Notes: generated by a model from the letters alone, not told the origin. DNA of 64,000 nucleotides from Streptomyces akebiae (GCF_019599145.1 NZ_CP080647.1:5208001-5272000), one strand, 5' to 3'; positions 8,146 through 17,101 are shown, counted from the stretch's first letter. Numbers and translations: made by a program.

Positions 8146-8451
8146 ATGTCTGTGATGGGCAAGCTCAAGCAGATGCTGAAGGGGCATGAGGAGCAGGCTG
8201 GACAGGGCATCGACAAGGCCGGTGACTTCGTCGACGGGCGGACGCAGGGGAAGCACAGCGGTCAGGTCGACTCGGCGCAGGAGAGGCTCAGGCAACAGCT
8301 GGGCTCGGATCGGGCGCGGGCCGGGAAGCCCGACGCCGGTCGTCCCGACGCCGGTCGTCCCGACGCCGGTCGTCCCGATGTCGGTCGTCCTGATGTCGGT
8401 CGTCCTGATATTCGGCGGCCCGATGTCGGGCGTGAGGAACCGCCTCGGTGA
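8146..8451 (+). CDS. Antitoxin-like protein (MT0933/PF14013 type) with PDxGR repeat tail
   Basis: 101 residues starting MSVMGKLKQMLKGHEEQAGQ at ATG 8146, with AGAAGGAG at 8133-8140 as ribosome-binding site. Residues 1-60 match the small Rv0909/MT0933-type antitoxin family, which is Lys/Gly/Gln-rich and helical (GIDKAGDFVDGRTQGKHSGQVDSAQERL). No toxin gene is adjacent, and in Streptomyces these proteins usually occur alone, so the antitoxin label may be only historical. The C-terminus is unusual: seven tandem copies of a PD(A/V/I)(G/R)R pentapeptide encoded by 15-bp DNA repeats, ending EEPPR. Confidence 0.75.
   Translation: MSVMGKLKQMLKGHEEQAGQGIDKAGDFVDGRTQGKHSGQVDSAQERLRQQLGSDRARAGKPDAGRPDAGRPDAGRPDVGRPDVGRPDIRRPDVGREEPPR
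8329..8433 (+). repeat. Seven 15-bp tandem repeats inside the antitoxin-like gene
   Basis: The units start with three identical copies of CCCGACGCCGGTCGT. They then drift to CCCGATGTCGGTCGT, CCTGATGTCGGTCGT, CCTGATATTCGGCGG and CCCGATGTCGGGCGT. The frame is kept throughout, giving PDAGR x3, PDVGR x2, PDIRR and PDVGR. Confidence 0.9.
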
Positions 8452-8701
8452 GGGTTCCGGTTGGCTGAGAGCCGTCCCGTGGATGATCTTTGACTCCGGT
8501 GGAGGTTTGCGCAGGCGGGCGATGCCGAGTATGGCGTGGAGGACGCCGTCGCCCTTGAGGTGACAGTCTTGCCACCACTGCGGAGCCCGGCCTTGCGGAG
8601 ATGCCTAGATACCTGGATCCCTAGATCCCTACTCCGGAATTCACTGGGCGGTCTCGTCATCGGCCGGTACCGTGCGACGCGGAACCAAGGGGGACGAGTC
8701 C

Positions 8702-9250
8702 GTGCGCCCAGTGCTGTTGTTGGATGTGGACGGACCGCTCAACCCGTATGCCGCCAAGCCGTACCGTCGGCCCGAGGGCTATCGGACGCATCGCCTGCTG
8801 ACGCCTCGCTGGGAGGCCGCCGAGCGGCGCCGGCTGACTGAGTGGGGGCTGCCGAACAAGCCCGTGAAGCCGCTGCGGGTCTGGCTCAACCCGGATCACG
8901 GCCCGGCGCTGGATGTCCTTCCCTACGACCTCGTGTGGGCGACCACCTGGGAAGAAGAAGCCAACGGGTTCATCGCGCCAGTCCTGGGACTGCCTGAGCT
9001 GCCCTTCATTCCCTGGTCCTCGCCGCGGGCCCAGCCCGGCGGCGGTGTGTTCTGGAAGACGCCGGAGATCGTCGCGTGGGCGGAAGGCCGTGCGTTCGCT
9101 TGGATCGACGACGAGATCACAGAAGCCGATCGCACCTGGGTGAGGGAACACCACGACGGTCCCGCCCTACTGCACCGGATCGATCCCCGACGCGGCCTCG
9201 CCAACGACGACTTCGCCGCGCTCACGGCGTGGGCGACCGACCTGGACTGA
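8702..9250 (+). CDS. HAD-like phosphatase domain protein
   Basis: 182 residues from GTG 8702, preceded by AAGGGGGAC; an in-frame GTG 30 nt earlier lacks such a site. The protein opens MRPVLLLDVDGPLNPY, the HAD motif I with nucleophile DxD. Motif II is WATTWEEEAN, and the acidic motif IV is FAWIDDEITEAD near residue 140. HAD proteins of this single-domain type are common in Streptomyces and are related to the HAD domain of RNA-repair proteins. The substrate is unknown. It stands alone between the antitoxin-like gene and a convergent hypothetical gene. Confidence 0.8.
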   Translation: MRPVLLLDVDGPLNPYAAKPYRRPEGYRTHRLLTPRWEAAERRRLTEWGLPNKPVKPLRVWLNPDHGPALDVLPYDLVWATTWEEEANGFIAPVLGLPELPFIPWSSPRAQPGGGVFWKTPEIVAWAEGRAFAWIDDEITEADRTWVREHHDGPALLHRIDPRRGLANDDFAALTAWATDLD

Positions 9251-9323
9251 CTTCACCGCCGCCCGAAAAGCGCCCAGGACGCCGTGCTGCGCGCACATTG
9301 CGGGACGCTCTCAGGGGCACGTC

Positions 9324-9704
9324 TCAATCCGCCTCGGTCTCAGCCTCGTCCTCCTCCGGCGGGGCCGACTCGCGTGCCGCGATGATTTCCGTTTCGTACT
9401 GGTCGATGACCTGCTCCGCGGTGCGGCCCGTGCACTTGGCCACCTCGTCGATGGCGACGACCGCCCAGTTCGCCAAGGAGAGCGCGAAGGCCAGGAGTTG
9501 GTCGTCGCCGTAGGCCCGCTTGACCGTCAGGAGATACATGAGGTTCAGGTAGGGCACGAGATCGGGTTCGGAGACGTGGCCCGTGCTCGTGCGCATCAGT
9601 TCGATCGTGGTCTCCGTCGCCTCCGCGCGGAGTGGGAGCAGTCGGTCCCGTTCCCGATGGACCTCGGCGAGCAGTTCCCGGCGGTGTTCCCTGTCCAAGT
9701 CCAC
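9324..9704 (-). CDS. Hypothetical helical protein
   Basis: 126 residues from GTG 9704, with GGAGG six bases upstream. It is predicted to be largely helical. It starts with a charged segment (REHRRELLAEVHRERDRLLPLRAEATETTIELMRTS) and continues through a hydrophobic middle (YLLTVKRAYGDDQLLAFALSLANWAVVAIDEVAK). The tail PPEEDEAETEAD is strongly acidic. I do not recognise the family. It is encoded just downstream of the prim-pol gene on the same strand, about 180 bp away. Confidence 0.6.
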   Translation of the reverse strand: MDLDREHRRELLAEVHRERDRLLPLRAEATETTIELMRTSTGHVSEPDLVPYLNLMYLLTVKRAYGDDQLLAFALSLANWAVVAIDEVAKCTGRTAEQVIDQYETEIIAARESAPPEEDEAETEAD

Positions 9705-9848
9705 ATCGTGCCTCCGGAGCGGCTGTTCCTCCCACGGGCCGGGCCACGCCGGACCGCCGCACCTTCAGTTCTTCCAACCACCGGCGTCCCGAAACGTGGG
9801 TGGCGGTCCCCCGTCTCACCCCGCCCCCGCCCGCCCCTCACGCCGCCC

Positions 9849-9899
9849 TTGTCACCCACCACCCCTTGTCACCCACCACCCCTTGTCACCCACCACCCC
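9849..9899. repeat. Three exact 17-bp tandem repeats
   Basis: TTGTCACCCACCACCCC occurs three times head to tail. The stop codon of the prim-pol gene (TGA, minus strand) lies inside the last copy, so repeat number or slippage could move the end of that protein. Confidence 0.85.
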
Positions 9900-10800
9900 T
9901 CGACATCCGCGCCGCCGAGGCGATCGTCGATCTCGCCTCCCGTTCCGGCAGGCCCGTGCGTACGGCGGCGTCGATCAGGGCGTTCGTGAGCTCCGGACCG
10001 AGGCCGTTCTCGTAGGCGCGGCAAGCCGCCCAGAAGAGGCGGGTGTTGCGTTGCCCCTCCTGGGCGGTCAGGACGAAGTGGACGAGGCCGTGGCCGTTGC
10101 CCTGGCCGCCCGTCGTCCGGGAAAGGCCCGTGCGCGGTGGTGGCAGCAGGAGGCGGAGCAGGGCCGGTGGACAGGGGGCCGGGGGGAGGTGGGAGGTGCC
10201 GGGGGCCGCGGTGTAGGCGCCGTGGTCGGTGCGGGAGCCGGGACCGACGAGGTAGCCGCCGGCGCCGCGGATGTCGATGCCGGGGGCGAGGCGGCTGGCG
10301 GAGTTGGGGACGGCGACGTCGGGTGGGCCGGTGAGCCAGAGGTGGCGGCCGCCGCTGGGCGTCAGCACGACGACCGTCTCGGGGATCGTGAAGAGGTGGC
10401 GCAGGGCCAGTTCACGCAGGGCCGCCGAGGAGTCCGTGCCCGATTTCGTATCGAGGTCGACGCCGATCAGGTGGTGGGGGTGGACACCGCAGGCGATGCC
10501 GTAGCCGGTGGCCCAGGGGGCGGCGGCGAAGAGTTCGCGGATGCGCCGGGGGTCGGTGGAGGCGTCGTACACGCCGTGGCCGAAGCGCCCGCACTCCCCA
10601 TGGCAGAGGGACGGGGCGGGTGCAGAGACAGGGGCAGGGGCCGAGGGGGAGGTGGGAGTGGGGGACGAAGCGGGTCTGTGGGGGGAGCGTAGGGCCGGGA
10701 GCTTGGTGCGGGACAGGGGGATCACCGCCAGTCCGCGTTCGGCGGCGGAGAGCGCGTGTGCCAGGGCCAGGGTGCTGGCCTGCCGGTCCGTGGTGGCCAT
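9886..10800 (-). CDS. Bifunctional DNA primase/polymerase (prim-pol) N-terminal domain protein
   Basis: 304 residues from ATG 10800. The prim-pol fold is visible in LAHALSAAERGLAVIPLSRTKLPAL, followed by HLIGVDLDTKSG with the catalytic acidic pair, TPSGGRHLWLTGP with the conserved His, and GIDIRGAGGYLVGPGSRTDHGAY. A Pro/Ala-rich insertion sits at about residues 40-62 and a second Pro-rich linker near 215-225. No helicase domain is fused, so it is a short, stand-alone form. Such proteins occur in plasmids and phages but also as conserved chromosomal copies in Streptomyces. The stop codon lies in a 17-bp tandem repeat. Confidence 0.85.
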   Translation of the reverse strand: MATTDRQASTLALAHALSAAERGLAVIPLSRTKLPALRSPHRPASSPTPTSPSAPAPVSAPAPSLCHGECGRFGHGVYDASTDPRRIRELFAAAPWATGYGIACGVHPHHLIGVDLDTKSGTDSSAALRELALRHLFTIPETVVVLTPSGGRHLWLTGPPDVAVPNSASRLAPGIDIRGAGGYLVGPGSRTDHGAYTAAPGTSHLPPAPCPPALLRLLLPPPRTGLSRTTGGQGNGHGLVHFVLTAQEGQRNTRLFWAACRAYENGLGPELTNALIDAAVRTGLPEREARSTIASAARMSRGGG

Positions 10801-11170
10801 ACCCCCATGTTCGTACTCATGTTCGATAAAGGGAAGAGGGTTCGGGGTGCGCTTTCGGTCGTCGGGGGCCCGATCGCGGGTCAGCCGGAAATGTGCCGGA
10901 ACGCTTCACCCCTTGTCTCGCTTGATCTTGCGTTCGGTTGCCGAGGTCATCCCGTCTGAACTGGGAGTTCCTTGATCAAGAGGGGTTTATCGACTTGTCA
11001 TCACGCTTCAGGGGGAATGGGAGCTTCCGGGGTGGTTCGTCGGGGATTCGGTGGGCAACTCTTGAGTCGCGACGTCGAAGACACGAAGACACGAAGACCC
11101 GCACCGGGACGGTCGGCCAACTGCCTCGGCGCAACCCGTACTTGTGTGAAAGGCCCTGGAGGAAATGCAC
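10801..11170. promoter_or_regulatory. 370-bp intergenic region with a palindrome upstream of the secreted peptide
   Basis: No gene is seen. CTTGATCAAG at 10971-10980 is a perfect 10-bp palindrome. The direct repeat GACACGAAGACACGAAGAC lies around 11080-11098. The region should contain the promoter of the small secreted protein to the right and of the prim-pol gene to the left. I could not assign -35/-10 elements with confidence. Confidence 0.35.
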
Positions 11171-11476
11171 ATGGCAAGCATCCGTACCGCCCGCGTTCTC
11201 GCCGCCGTCTCGGCGCTCCCGCTCGCCGCAGTCCTGTTCACCGGCGTCGCGACGGCCGACAACGGCTCCTTCGCGGACAACGGATCGAACGCCGGCGTGG
11301 CGAACATCGTCGGCAGCGGTGTCGGCCACGACAACAGCGGCAACTCGTCGACCTCGCAGCAGCAGGCGAACGGCTCGGGCGCCTCGAACCAGAACAACAC
11401 CGCCCAGGTCAACGGCTCCGGCTTCACGGCCATCGACCAGGACAACGCGGTCGTCAGCTTCACCCACCTCTGGTGA
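11171..11476 (+). CDS. Small secreted Asn/Gly/Ser/Gln-rich protein (NepA-like)
   Basis: 101 residues starting MASIRTARVLAAVSALPLAA. ATG 11171 is chosen because GGAGGA at 11158-11163 is seven bases upstream; the ATG at 11165 is too close to it. A signal peptide ends near residue 29 (GVATA), leaving a mature chain of about 72 residues with no cysteine. It is rich in Asn, Gly, Ser and Gln, repeats NGS four times, has a QQQANGSGASNQNN core and ends in an aromatic tail (SFTHLW). The position, small size and composition fit what I remember of NepA, a SigN-dependent, highly insoluble cell-wall protein of S. coelicolor. That link is from memory of gene order, not from alignment. A very strong terminator lies about 110 bp downstream. 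Confidence 0.75.
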   Translation: MASIRTARVLAAVSALPLAAVLFTGVATADNGSFADNGSNAGVANIVGSGVGHDNSGNSSTSQQQANGSGASNQNNTAQVNGSGFTAIDQDNAVVSFTHLW

Positions 11477-11590
11477 GCCTGGTGAGGGCGGCCGGTCGGG
11501 CCGGGGGCGGATGGATGAGGTCACCCCGGCCCCGAGGCCACCGCCCTCGGACGACGTAGGACGTGTGGGACATGTTCGTGGGGTGTGACA

Positions 11591-11630
11591 CGCCTGTGCG
11601 GCGGTGCTTCGGCATCGCCGCACAGGCGTT
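11591..11630 (+). terminator. 17-bp stem, UUCG-loop terminator
   Basis: CGCCTGTGCGGCGGTGC pairs with GCATCGCCGCACAGGCG (one G-U pair) around a TTCG loop, followed by TTTTC. It is one of the strongest hairpins in the window and ends the secreted-peptide transcript. Confidence 0.9.
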
Positions 11631-11701
11631 TTCGTCGTGGGGTGCGGGCGTTCGCACGCCGCACTGCGGCGACCTTGACAGCCGTGGTGGCGGACCCTCA
11701 A

Positions 11702-11718
11702 TCTGACGGGCAGTCAGA
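11702..11718. promoter_or_regulatory. Palindromic operator candidate before the MaoC/Ltp operon
   Basis: TCTGAC and GTCAGA flank GGGCA, a perfect 6-bp inverted repeat with 5-nt spacing. It lies 25 bp before the first start codon, where a TetR-type repressor would block transcription. No regulator gene is adjacent. Confidence 0.6.
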
Positions 11719-11742
11719 AATGTCGGAGGGGGCTGCTCCACG

Positions 11743-12726
11743 ATGGTCGAGGACCTGTCCGTACGGCTCAAGGCCTACGAGGGGCGCCCGGCCGTCCTCG
11801 GCGGCCGCGGCAAGGATCCCGTCAACTCGCCCATGATCCGGCACTGGTGCGAGGCCATGGGGGACACCAACCCCGCGTACACCGGACCGGACGCCGTCGC
11901 ACCGCCGGCCATGCTCCAGGTGTGGACGATGGGCGGACTGAGCGGCCACGAGACCCGCTCACCGGCGTACGACGAACTCCTCGCGCTGCTCGACGGCGCC
12001 GGATGCACCTCCGTCGTCGCCACCGACTGCGAGCAGGAGTACCTGCGGGCGCTGCGTCCGGGGGACGAGATCACCTTCGACTCGGTCATCGAGTCGGTGT
12101 CCGAGCGGAAGACCACCAGGCTCGGCACCGGGTACTTCGTCACGACCCGGATGGATGTGCGGGTGGGCGAGGAACTCGTGGGCACCCACCGCTTCCGGAT
12201 TCTCAAGTACGCGCCCGCCCACGCACCCAGGACACCGTCGTCCGGGACGCCGTTGTCCGGGACGCCGTCGCACCGGACGCCATCCTCCACGGCATCCCCG
12301 CCCCGGGAGAGGCCCCGCCGCCCCCGCCCCGTCGTCAATCGCGACAACGCCGGTTTCTGGGAGGGGATTTCACAGCACCGTCTGCTCATCCAGCGCTGTG
12401 CCGACTGCGCCACGCTCCGCCTCCCCTGGCTGCCCGGCTGCAACGCGTGCGGTACGGCCGCGTGGGACACGGTCGAGGCGAGCGGCGAGGGGGTCGTGTA
12501 CTCGTACGTCGTCATGCACCATCCGCCCTTCCCGGCCTTCGACCCGCCGTACGCCGTCGGGCTGGTCGAACTGGCGGAGGGGGTGCGGATGGTCAGCAAC
12601 GTCATCGGGGTGCCGTGCGACAAGGTGCGGATCGGGCTGCCCGTACGGCTCGAGTTCGTGCGCTGTGACGAGGAGTTGGAGCTTCCGGTGTTCCGCGCGG
12701 CCGAGGAGGGGGTGGTGTCGGCGTGA
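11743..12726 (+). CDS. Fused MaoC-like dehydratase and DUF35 zinc-ribbon/OB-fold protein (ChsH2-like)
   Basis: 327 residues. Residues 1-165 are a MaoC-type hot-dog domain (FAS1_DH region, MIRHWCEAMGDTNPAY). A Pro/Ser/Arg-rich linker of about 35 residues follows. Residues 205-325 form a DUF35 module with a zinc ribbon (CADCATLRLPWLPGCNACG) and an OB fold (GEGVVYSYVVMHHP, PYAVGLVELAEGVRM). This is the architecture of ChsH2, which pairs with ChsH1 to hydrate a steroid side-chain enoyl-CoA and through its DUF35 part holds the aldolase Ltp2. The next two genes supply those two partners. It starts at ATG 11743, 25 bp after a palindromic operator. The true substrate in this organism is unknown. Confidence 0.88.
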   Translation: MVEDLSVRLKAYEGRPAVLGGRGKDPVNSPMIRHWCEAMGDTNPAYTGPDAVAPPAMLQVWTMGGLSGHETRSPAYDELLALLDGAGCTSVVATDCEQEYLRALRPGDEITFDSVIESVSERKTTRLGTGYFVTTRMDVRVGEELVGTHRFRILKYAPAHAPRTPSSGTPLSGTPSHRTPSSTASPPRERPRRPRPVVNRDNAGFWEGISQHRLLIQRCADCATLRLPWLPGCNACGTAAWDTVEASGEGVVYSYVVMHHPPFPAFDPPYAVGLVELAEGVRMVSNVIGVPCDKVRIGLPVRLEFVRCDEELELPVFRAAEEGVVSA

Positions 12727-13118
12727 GGGTCGGGACCGGGGACGTGATACCGCCGCTGGAGATCGAGATCACCCGCACGCTCGTCGTCGCGGGGGCGATC
12801 GCCTCGCGCGACTACCAGGACGTGCACCACGATCCGGAGCTGGCGCGGCGGCGTGGGTCGCCCGATGTGTTCATGAACATCCTGACGACGAACGGGCTGG
12901 TGGGACGGTACGTCACCGACCACTTCGGCCCGGACGCCGTCCTGCGCAAGGTGGCGATCCGGCTGGGCGCACCCAACTACCCCGGCGACACGATGGTGTT
13001 GACCGGCACGGTCGAGGCGACCGACGGCGCGAGCGTCACGGTCAAGGTGGTCGGCGACAACGGCGTCGGGCGGCACGTCACCGGCACGGTGACCCTGACC
13101 TTGGGGGAGGCGGGGTGA
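12723..13118 (+). CDS. MaoC-family enoyl-CoA hydratase (ChsH1-like)
   Basis: 131 residues; GTG 12723 overlaps the previous stop (GTGA), so translation is coupled. A single hot-dog domain carries the hydratase motif SRDYQDVHHDPELA, with Asp and His in the usual spacing, and continues NILTTNGLVGRYVTDHF. The fused partner upstream appears to lack this motif, so this subunit probably supplies the active site, as ChsH1 does in the ChsH1-ChsH2 complex. The reaction would be hydration of an alpha,beta-unsaturated acyl-CoA. It is the second gene of a three-gene operon and overlaps the third by four bases. Confidence 0.87.
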   Translation: MRVGTGDVIPPLEIEITRTLVVAGAIASRDYQDVHHDPELARRRGSPDVFMNILTTNGLVGRYVTDHFGPDAVLRKVAIRLGAPNYPGDTMVLTGTVEATDGASVTVKVVGDNGVGRHVTGTVTLTLGEAG

Positions 13119-14281
13119 GCATACGGGCCAGGGACGGGCTGGGCGGGCGGGCCGCGATCGTCGGCATCGGCGCGACCGACTTCTCCAAGGACTCGGGGCG
13201 CAGCGAGCTGCGGCTCGCCGTGGAGGCGGTGCGCGCGGCGCTGGACGACGCGGGACTGGCGCCGGCGGACGTGGACGGCATGGTGACGTTCACGATGGAC
13301 ACGAGCCCGGAGATCACGGTCGCACAGGCGGCCGGCATCGGCGAGCTGTCCTTCTTCTCCCGCGTCCACTACGGCGGCGGTGCCGCGTGCGCGACCGTGC
13401 AGCAGGCGGCGCTCGCGGTCGCCACGGGCGTGGCGGAGGTCGTGGTCTGCTACCGGGCCTTCAACGAGCGCTCGGGGCGCCGGTTCGGGTCGGGTGTACG
13501 GCACCGGGAGCCGTCGGCGGAGGGTGTGGCCCTGGGCTGGACGCTTCCGTTCGGGCTGCTCACCCCCGCCTCGTGGGTGGCGATGGCGGCGCAGCGCTAT
13601 CTCCACGCGTACGGGCTGACCCCGGAGGCGTTCGGGCACGTGGCCGTGGTCGACCGCAGACACGCGGCGACCAACCCGGCGGCGTACTTCCACGGCCGCC
13701 CCATCACCCTCGACGAGCACGCGGCCTCGCGCTGGATCGTCGAGCCGCTGCGCCTGCTGGACTGCTGCCAGGAGACGGACGGCGGCCAGGCCCTCGTCGT
13801 CACCTCGGTGGAGCGCGCACGGGACCTGCCGAGGCCGCCCGCCGTGGTCGTGGCCGCCGCCCAGGGCGCGGGCCGGGCGCAGCAGCAGATGACCGGCTTC
13901 TACGACAGCGACCTCACCGGGCTGCCGGAGATGGGCGTCGTCGCCCGGCAGCTCCGGCGGACCTCGGGGCTGGGCCCCGACGACATCGACGTGGGCATCC
14001 TGTACGACCACTTCACGCCGTTCGTGTTGATGCAGTTGGAGGAGTTCGGGTTCTGCGGGCCGGGCGAGGCGGCGGACTTCGTCGCCGAGGAGCGGCTGCC
14101 GCTCAACACCCATGGCGGGCAGCTCGGCGAGGCCTATCTGCACGGGATGAACGGCATCGCGGAGGCCGTACGACAGCTGCGGGGCACTTCCGTGAACCAG
14201 GTCGCCGGTGCCGAGCGGGTGCTGGTCACCGCGGGGACGGGGGTGCCCACCTCGGGGTTGGTGCTGGGAACGGACGGGTGA
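13115..14281 (+). CDS. Thiolase-fold lipid-transfer protein / retro-aldolase (Ltp2-like)
   Basis: 388 residues from GTG 13115, again overlapping the upstream stop. It has a thiolase fold (RAAIVGIGATDFSKDSGRSELRLAVEAVRAAL) without the thiolase nucleophile Cys pattern. NTHGGQLGEAYLHGMNGI and the C-terminal AGTGVPTSG are typical of SCP-x/Ltp proteins. In steroid degradation Ltp2 cleaves the beta-hydroxyacyl-CoA made by ChsH1-ChsH2, releasing propionyl-CoA. The three coupled genes here match that unit exactly, but no ring-degradation genes are in the window. The operon may therefore act on another branched or cyclic acyl-CoA. Confidence 0.87.
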   Translation: MSIRARDGLGGRAAIVGIGATDFSKDSGRSELRLAVEAVRAALDDAGLAPADVDGMVTFTMDTSPEITVAQAAGIGELSFFSRVHYGGGAACATVQQAALAVATGVAEVVVCYRAFNERSGRRFGSGVRHREPSAEGVALGWTLPFGLLTPASWVAMAAQRYLHAYGLTPEAFGHVAVVDRRHAATNPAAYFHGRPITLDEHAASRWIVEPLRLLDCCQETDGGQALVVTSVERARDLPRPPAVVVAAAQGAGRAQQQMTGFYDSDLTGLPEMGVVARQLRRTSGLGPDDIDVGILYDHFTPFVLMQLEEFGFCGPGEAADFVAEERLPLNTHGGQLGEAYLHGMNGIAEAVRQLRGTSVNQVAGAERVLVTAGTGVPTSGLVLGTDG

Positions 14282-14511
14282 GCGGTCCGGACGGGGCGGC
14301 TGAGGGGAGCTTCGGGCATCCTGGGGGGGCGGTGGGACGGGGGCGCCGTACACCGTGGGCAGGTGGTTCTCAGGGGTACACCCTCAGTACCTGGGGGCTG
14401 TTCATCCACCTCCAGTAGGTGAGGCCCGCCCCACTCCTACAACCTGAGGGGGATTCGTCTTCGGGACCTGCGGCCGATCCGCCGGGCGGGGCCCGCTCCT
14501 AGCGTGGAGCC

Positions 14512-15138
14512 ATGACCACACCCGTCTGCACCAGCGCTTCGCAGGCCGCTGCACCAGTGCCGCGGACCCTGTCGACCTCGGCCCGCTCGCACTCGGCCCG
14601 TTCGCACTCCAACCGGCCCACCCTGCCGGGCCTGACGGACCTGTCGTACCCGTCGTTCTCGGCGTACGTGAAGGCCCGCCAGCCGGTGCTGCTGCGGACC
14701 GCCCGGTCGCTGACCGCGAACCCGTGCGACGCCGAGGACCTGTTGCAGACCGCGCTGGCCAAGACGTATGTCGCCTGGGAGCGCATCGAGGACCACCGGG
14801 CCCTCGACGGCTATGTCCGTCGGGCGTTGCTGAACACCCGGACCTCCCAGTGGCGCAAGCGCAAGGTGGACGAGTTCGCGTGCGACGAGCTGCCGGAGCC
14901 CGAAGGGGTCCAGGCCGCCGACCCGGCCGAGCAGCAGGCGCTGCACGACGCGATGTGGCGGGCGATCATGAAGCTGCCGGCGCGGCAGCGGGCCATGGTC
15001 GTCCTCAGGTACTACGAGGACCTGAGCGAGGTCCAGACGGCCGAGGTGCTCGGTGTCTCGGTCGGCACGGTGAAGTCGGCGGTGTCCCGCGCGCTGGGCA
15101 AGCTGCGCGAGGACCCCGAGCTGGAACCCGTGCGATAG
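14512..15138 (+). CDS. SigE-family (ECF) RNA polymerase sigma factor
   Basis: 208 residues from ATG 14512. The first 45 residues are Ser/Ala/Pro-rich. Sigma region 2 follows at about 48-115 (FSAYVKARQPVLLRTARSLTANPCDAEDLLQTALAKTYVAWERI). Region 4 lies at about 140-200 (LPARQRAMVVLRYYEDLSEVQTAEVLGVSVGTVKSAVSRALGKLRE). This wording is that of the SigE-family ECF group abundant in Streptomyces. No anti-sigma gene is next to it. The 230-bp gap in front presumably carries its own promoter. The regulon cannot be told from the sequence. Confidence 0.92.
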   Translation: MTTPVCTSASQAAAPVPRTLSTSARSHSARSHSNRPTLPGLTDLSYPSFSAYVKARQPVLLRTARSLTANPCDAEDLLQTALAKTYVAWERIEDHRALDGYVRRALLNTRTSQWRKRKVDEFACDELPEPEGVQAADPAEQQALHDAMWRAIMKLPARQRAMVVLRYYEDLSEVQTAEVLGVSVGTVKSAVSRALGKLREDPELEPVR

Positions 15139-15242
15139 CGCGTTCGTTGGGCTGTCATGTGGCTCCCGCGTCAGGCTCCATGTCCGGCCCGGTACCGGCT
15201 CTCCGGACGACTCTCTCTGATCGATCATCCTGACAGCTAGTG

Positions 15243-15260
15243 ACATACCGAGCGGTATGT
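15243..15260. promoter_or_regulatory. Perfect 18-bp palindromic operator before the acyl-CoA synthetase
   Basis: ACATACCG-AG-CGGTATGT has two perfect 8-bp arms with a 2-nt centre. It lies 58 bp before the synthetase start. This form is typical of TetR/AcrR-family fatty-acid regulators. The cognate regulator is not in the neighbourhood. Confidence 0.7.
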
Positions 15261-15318
15261 GAGCAGAATCAGCGCAACCGTTACCACCGCGTAGGCAGAG
15301 CCGCCCCGGGAGGACGCC

Positions 15319-16977
<1,659 letters not shown>

Positions 16978-16995
16978 GACGCGTCGCGGTCAGCC

Positions 16996-17053
16996 GAACA
17001 GCAGCGGTCGGGGCGGTGTTTCACGTGAAACACCGCCCCGACCGCTGCTGTTC
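16996..17053. other. 58-bp perfect palindrome containing a parS centromere site
   Basis: The 29-nt arms 16996-17024 and 17025-17053 are exact reverse complements with no loop. The centre, GTTTCACGTGAAAC at 17018-17031, is identical to the Streptomyces parS consensus bound by ParB. It lies between the convergent acyl-CoA synthetase and hybrid-kinase genes. The outer arms, GC-rich and able to fold, could serve as a bidirectional terminator at the same time. Known parS sites in S. coelicolor cluster around oriC, which suggests this window is origin-proximal. Confidence 0.9.
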
Positions 17054-17101
17054 GCAGGCTCAGTTCGTGCCGTTAGCGGCCCAGTCCGCGCCGCCCGCGG
17101 C

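Noticed and set aside
8329..8433. Tandem 15-bp units as a CRISPR array
   Set aside because: No spacers; units are contiguous and in frame with a protein. The same applies to the 17-bp and 14-bp repeats. No CRISPR array or cas gene was seen in the window.
5928..11000. A second copy of the tRNA-Ser 3' end marking an integrated element
   Set aside because: I looked for a repeat of GGTTCAAATCCCACACCCAC downstream and did not see one, so an attachment site pair is not claimed.
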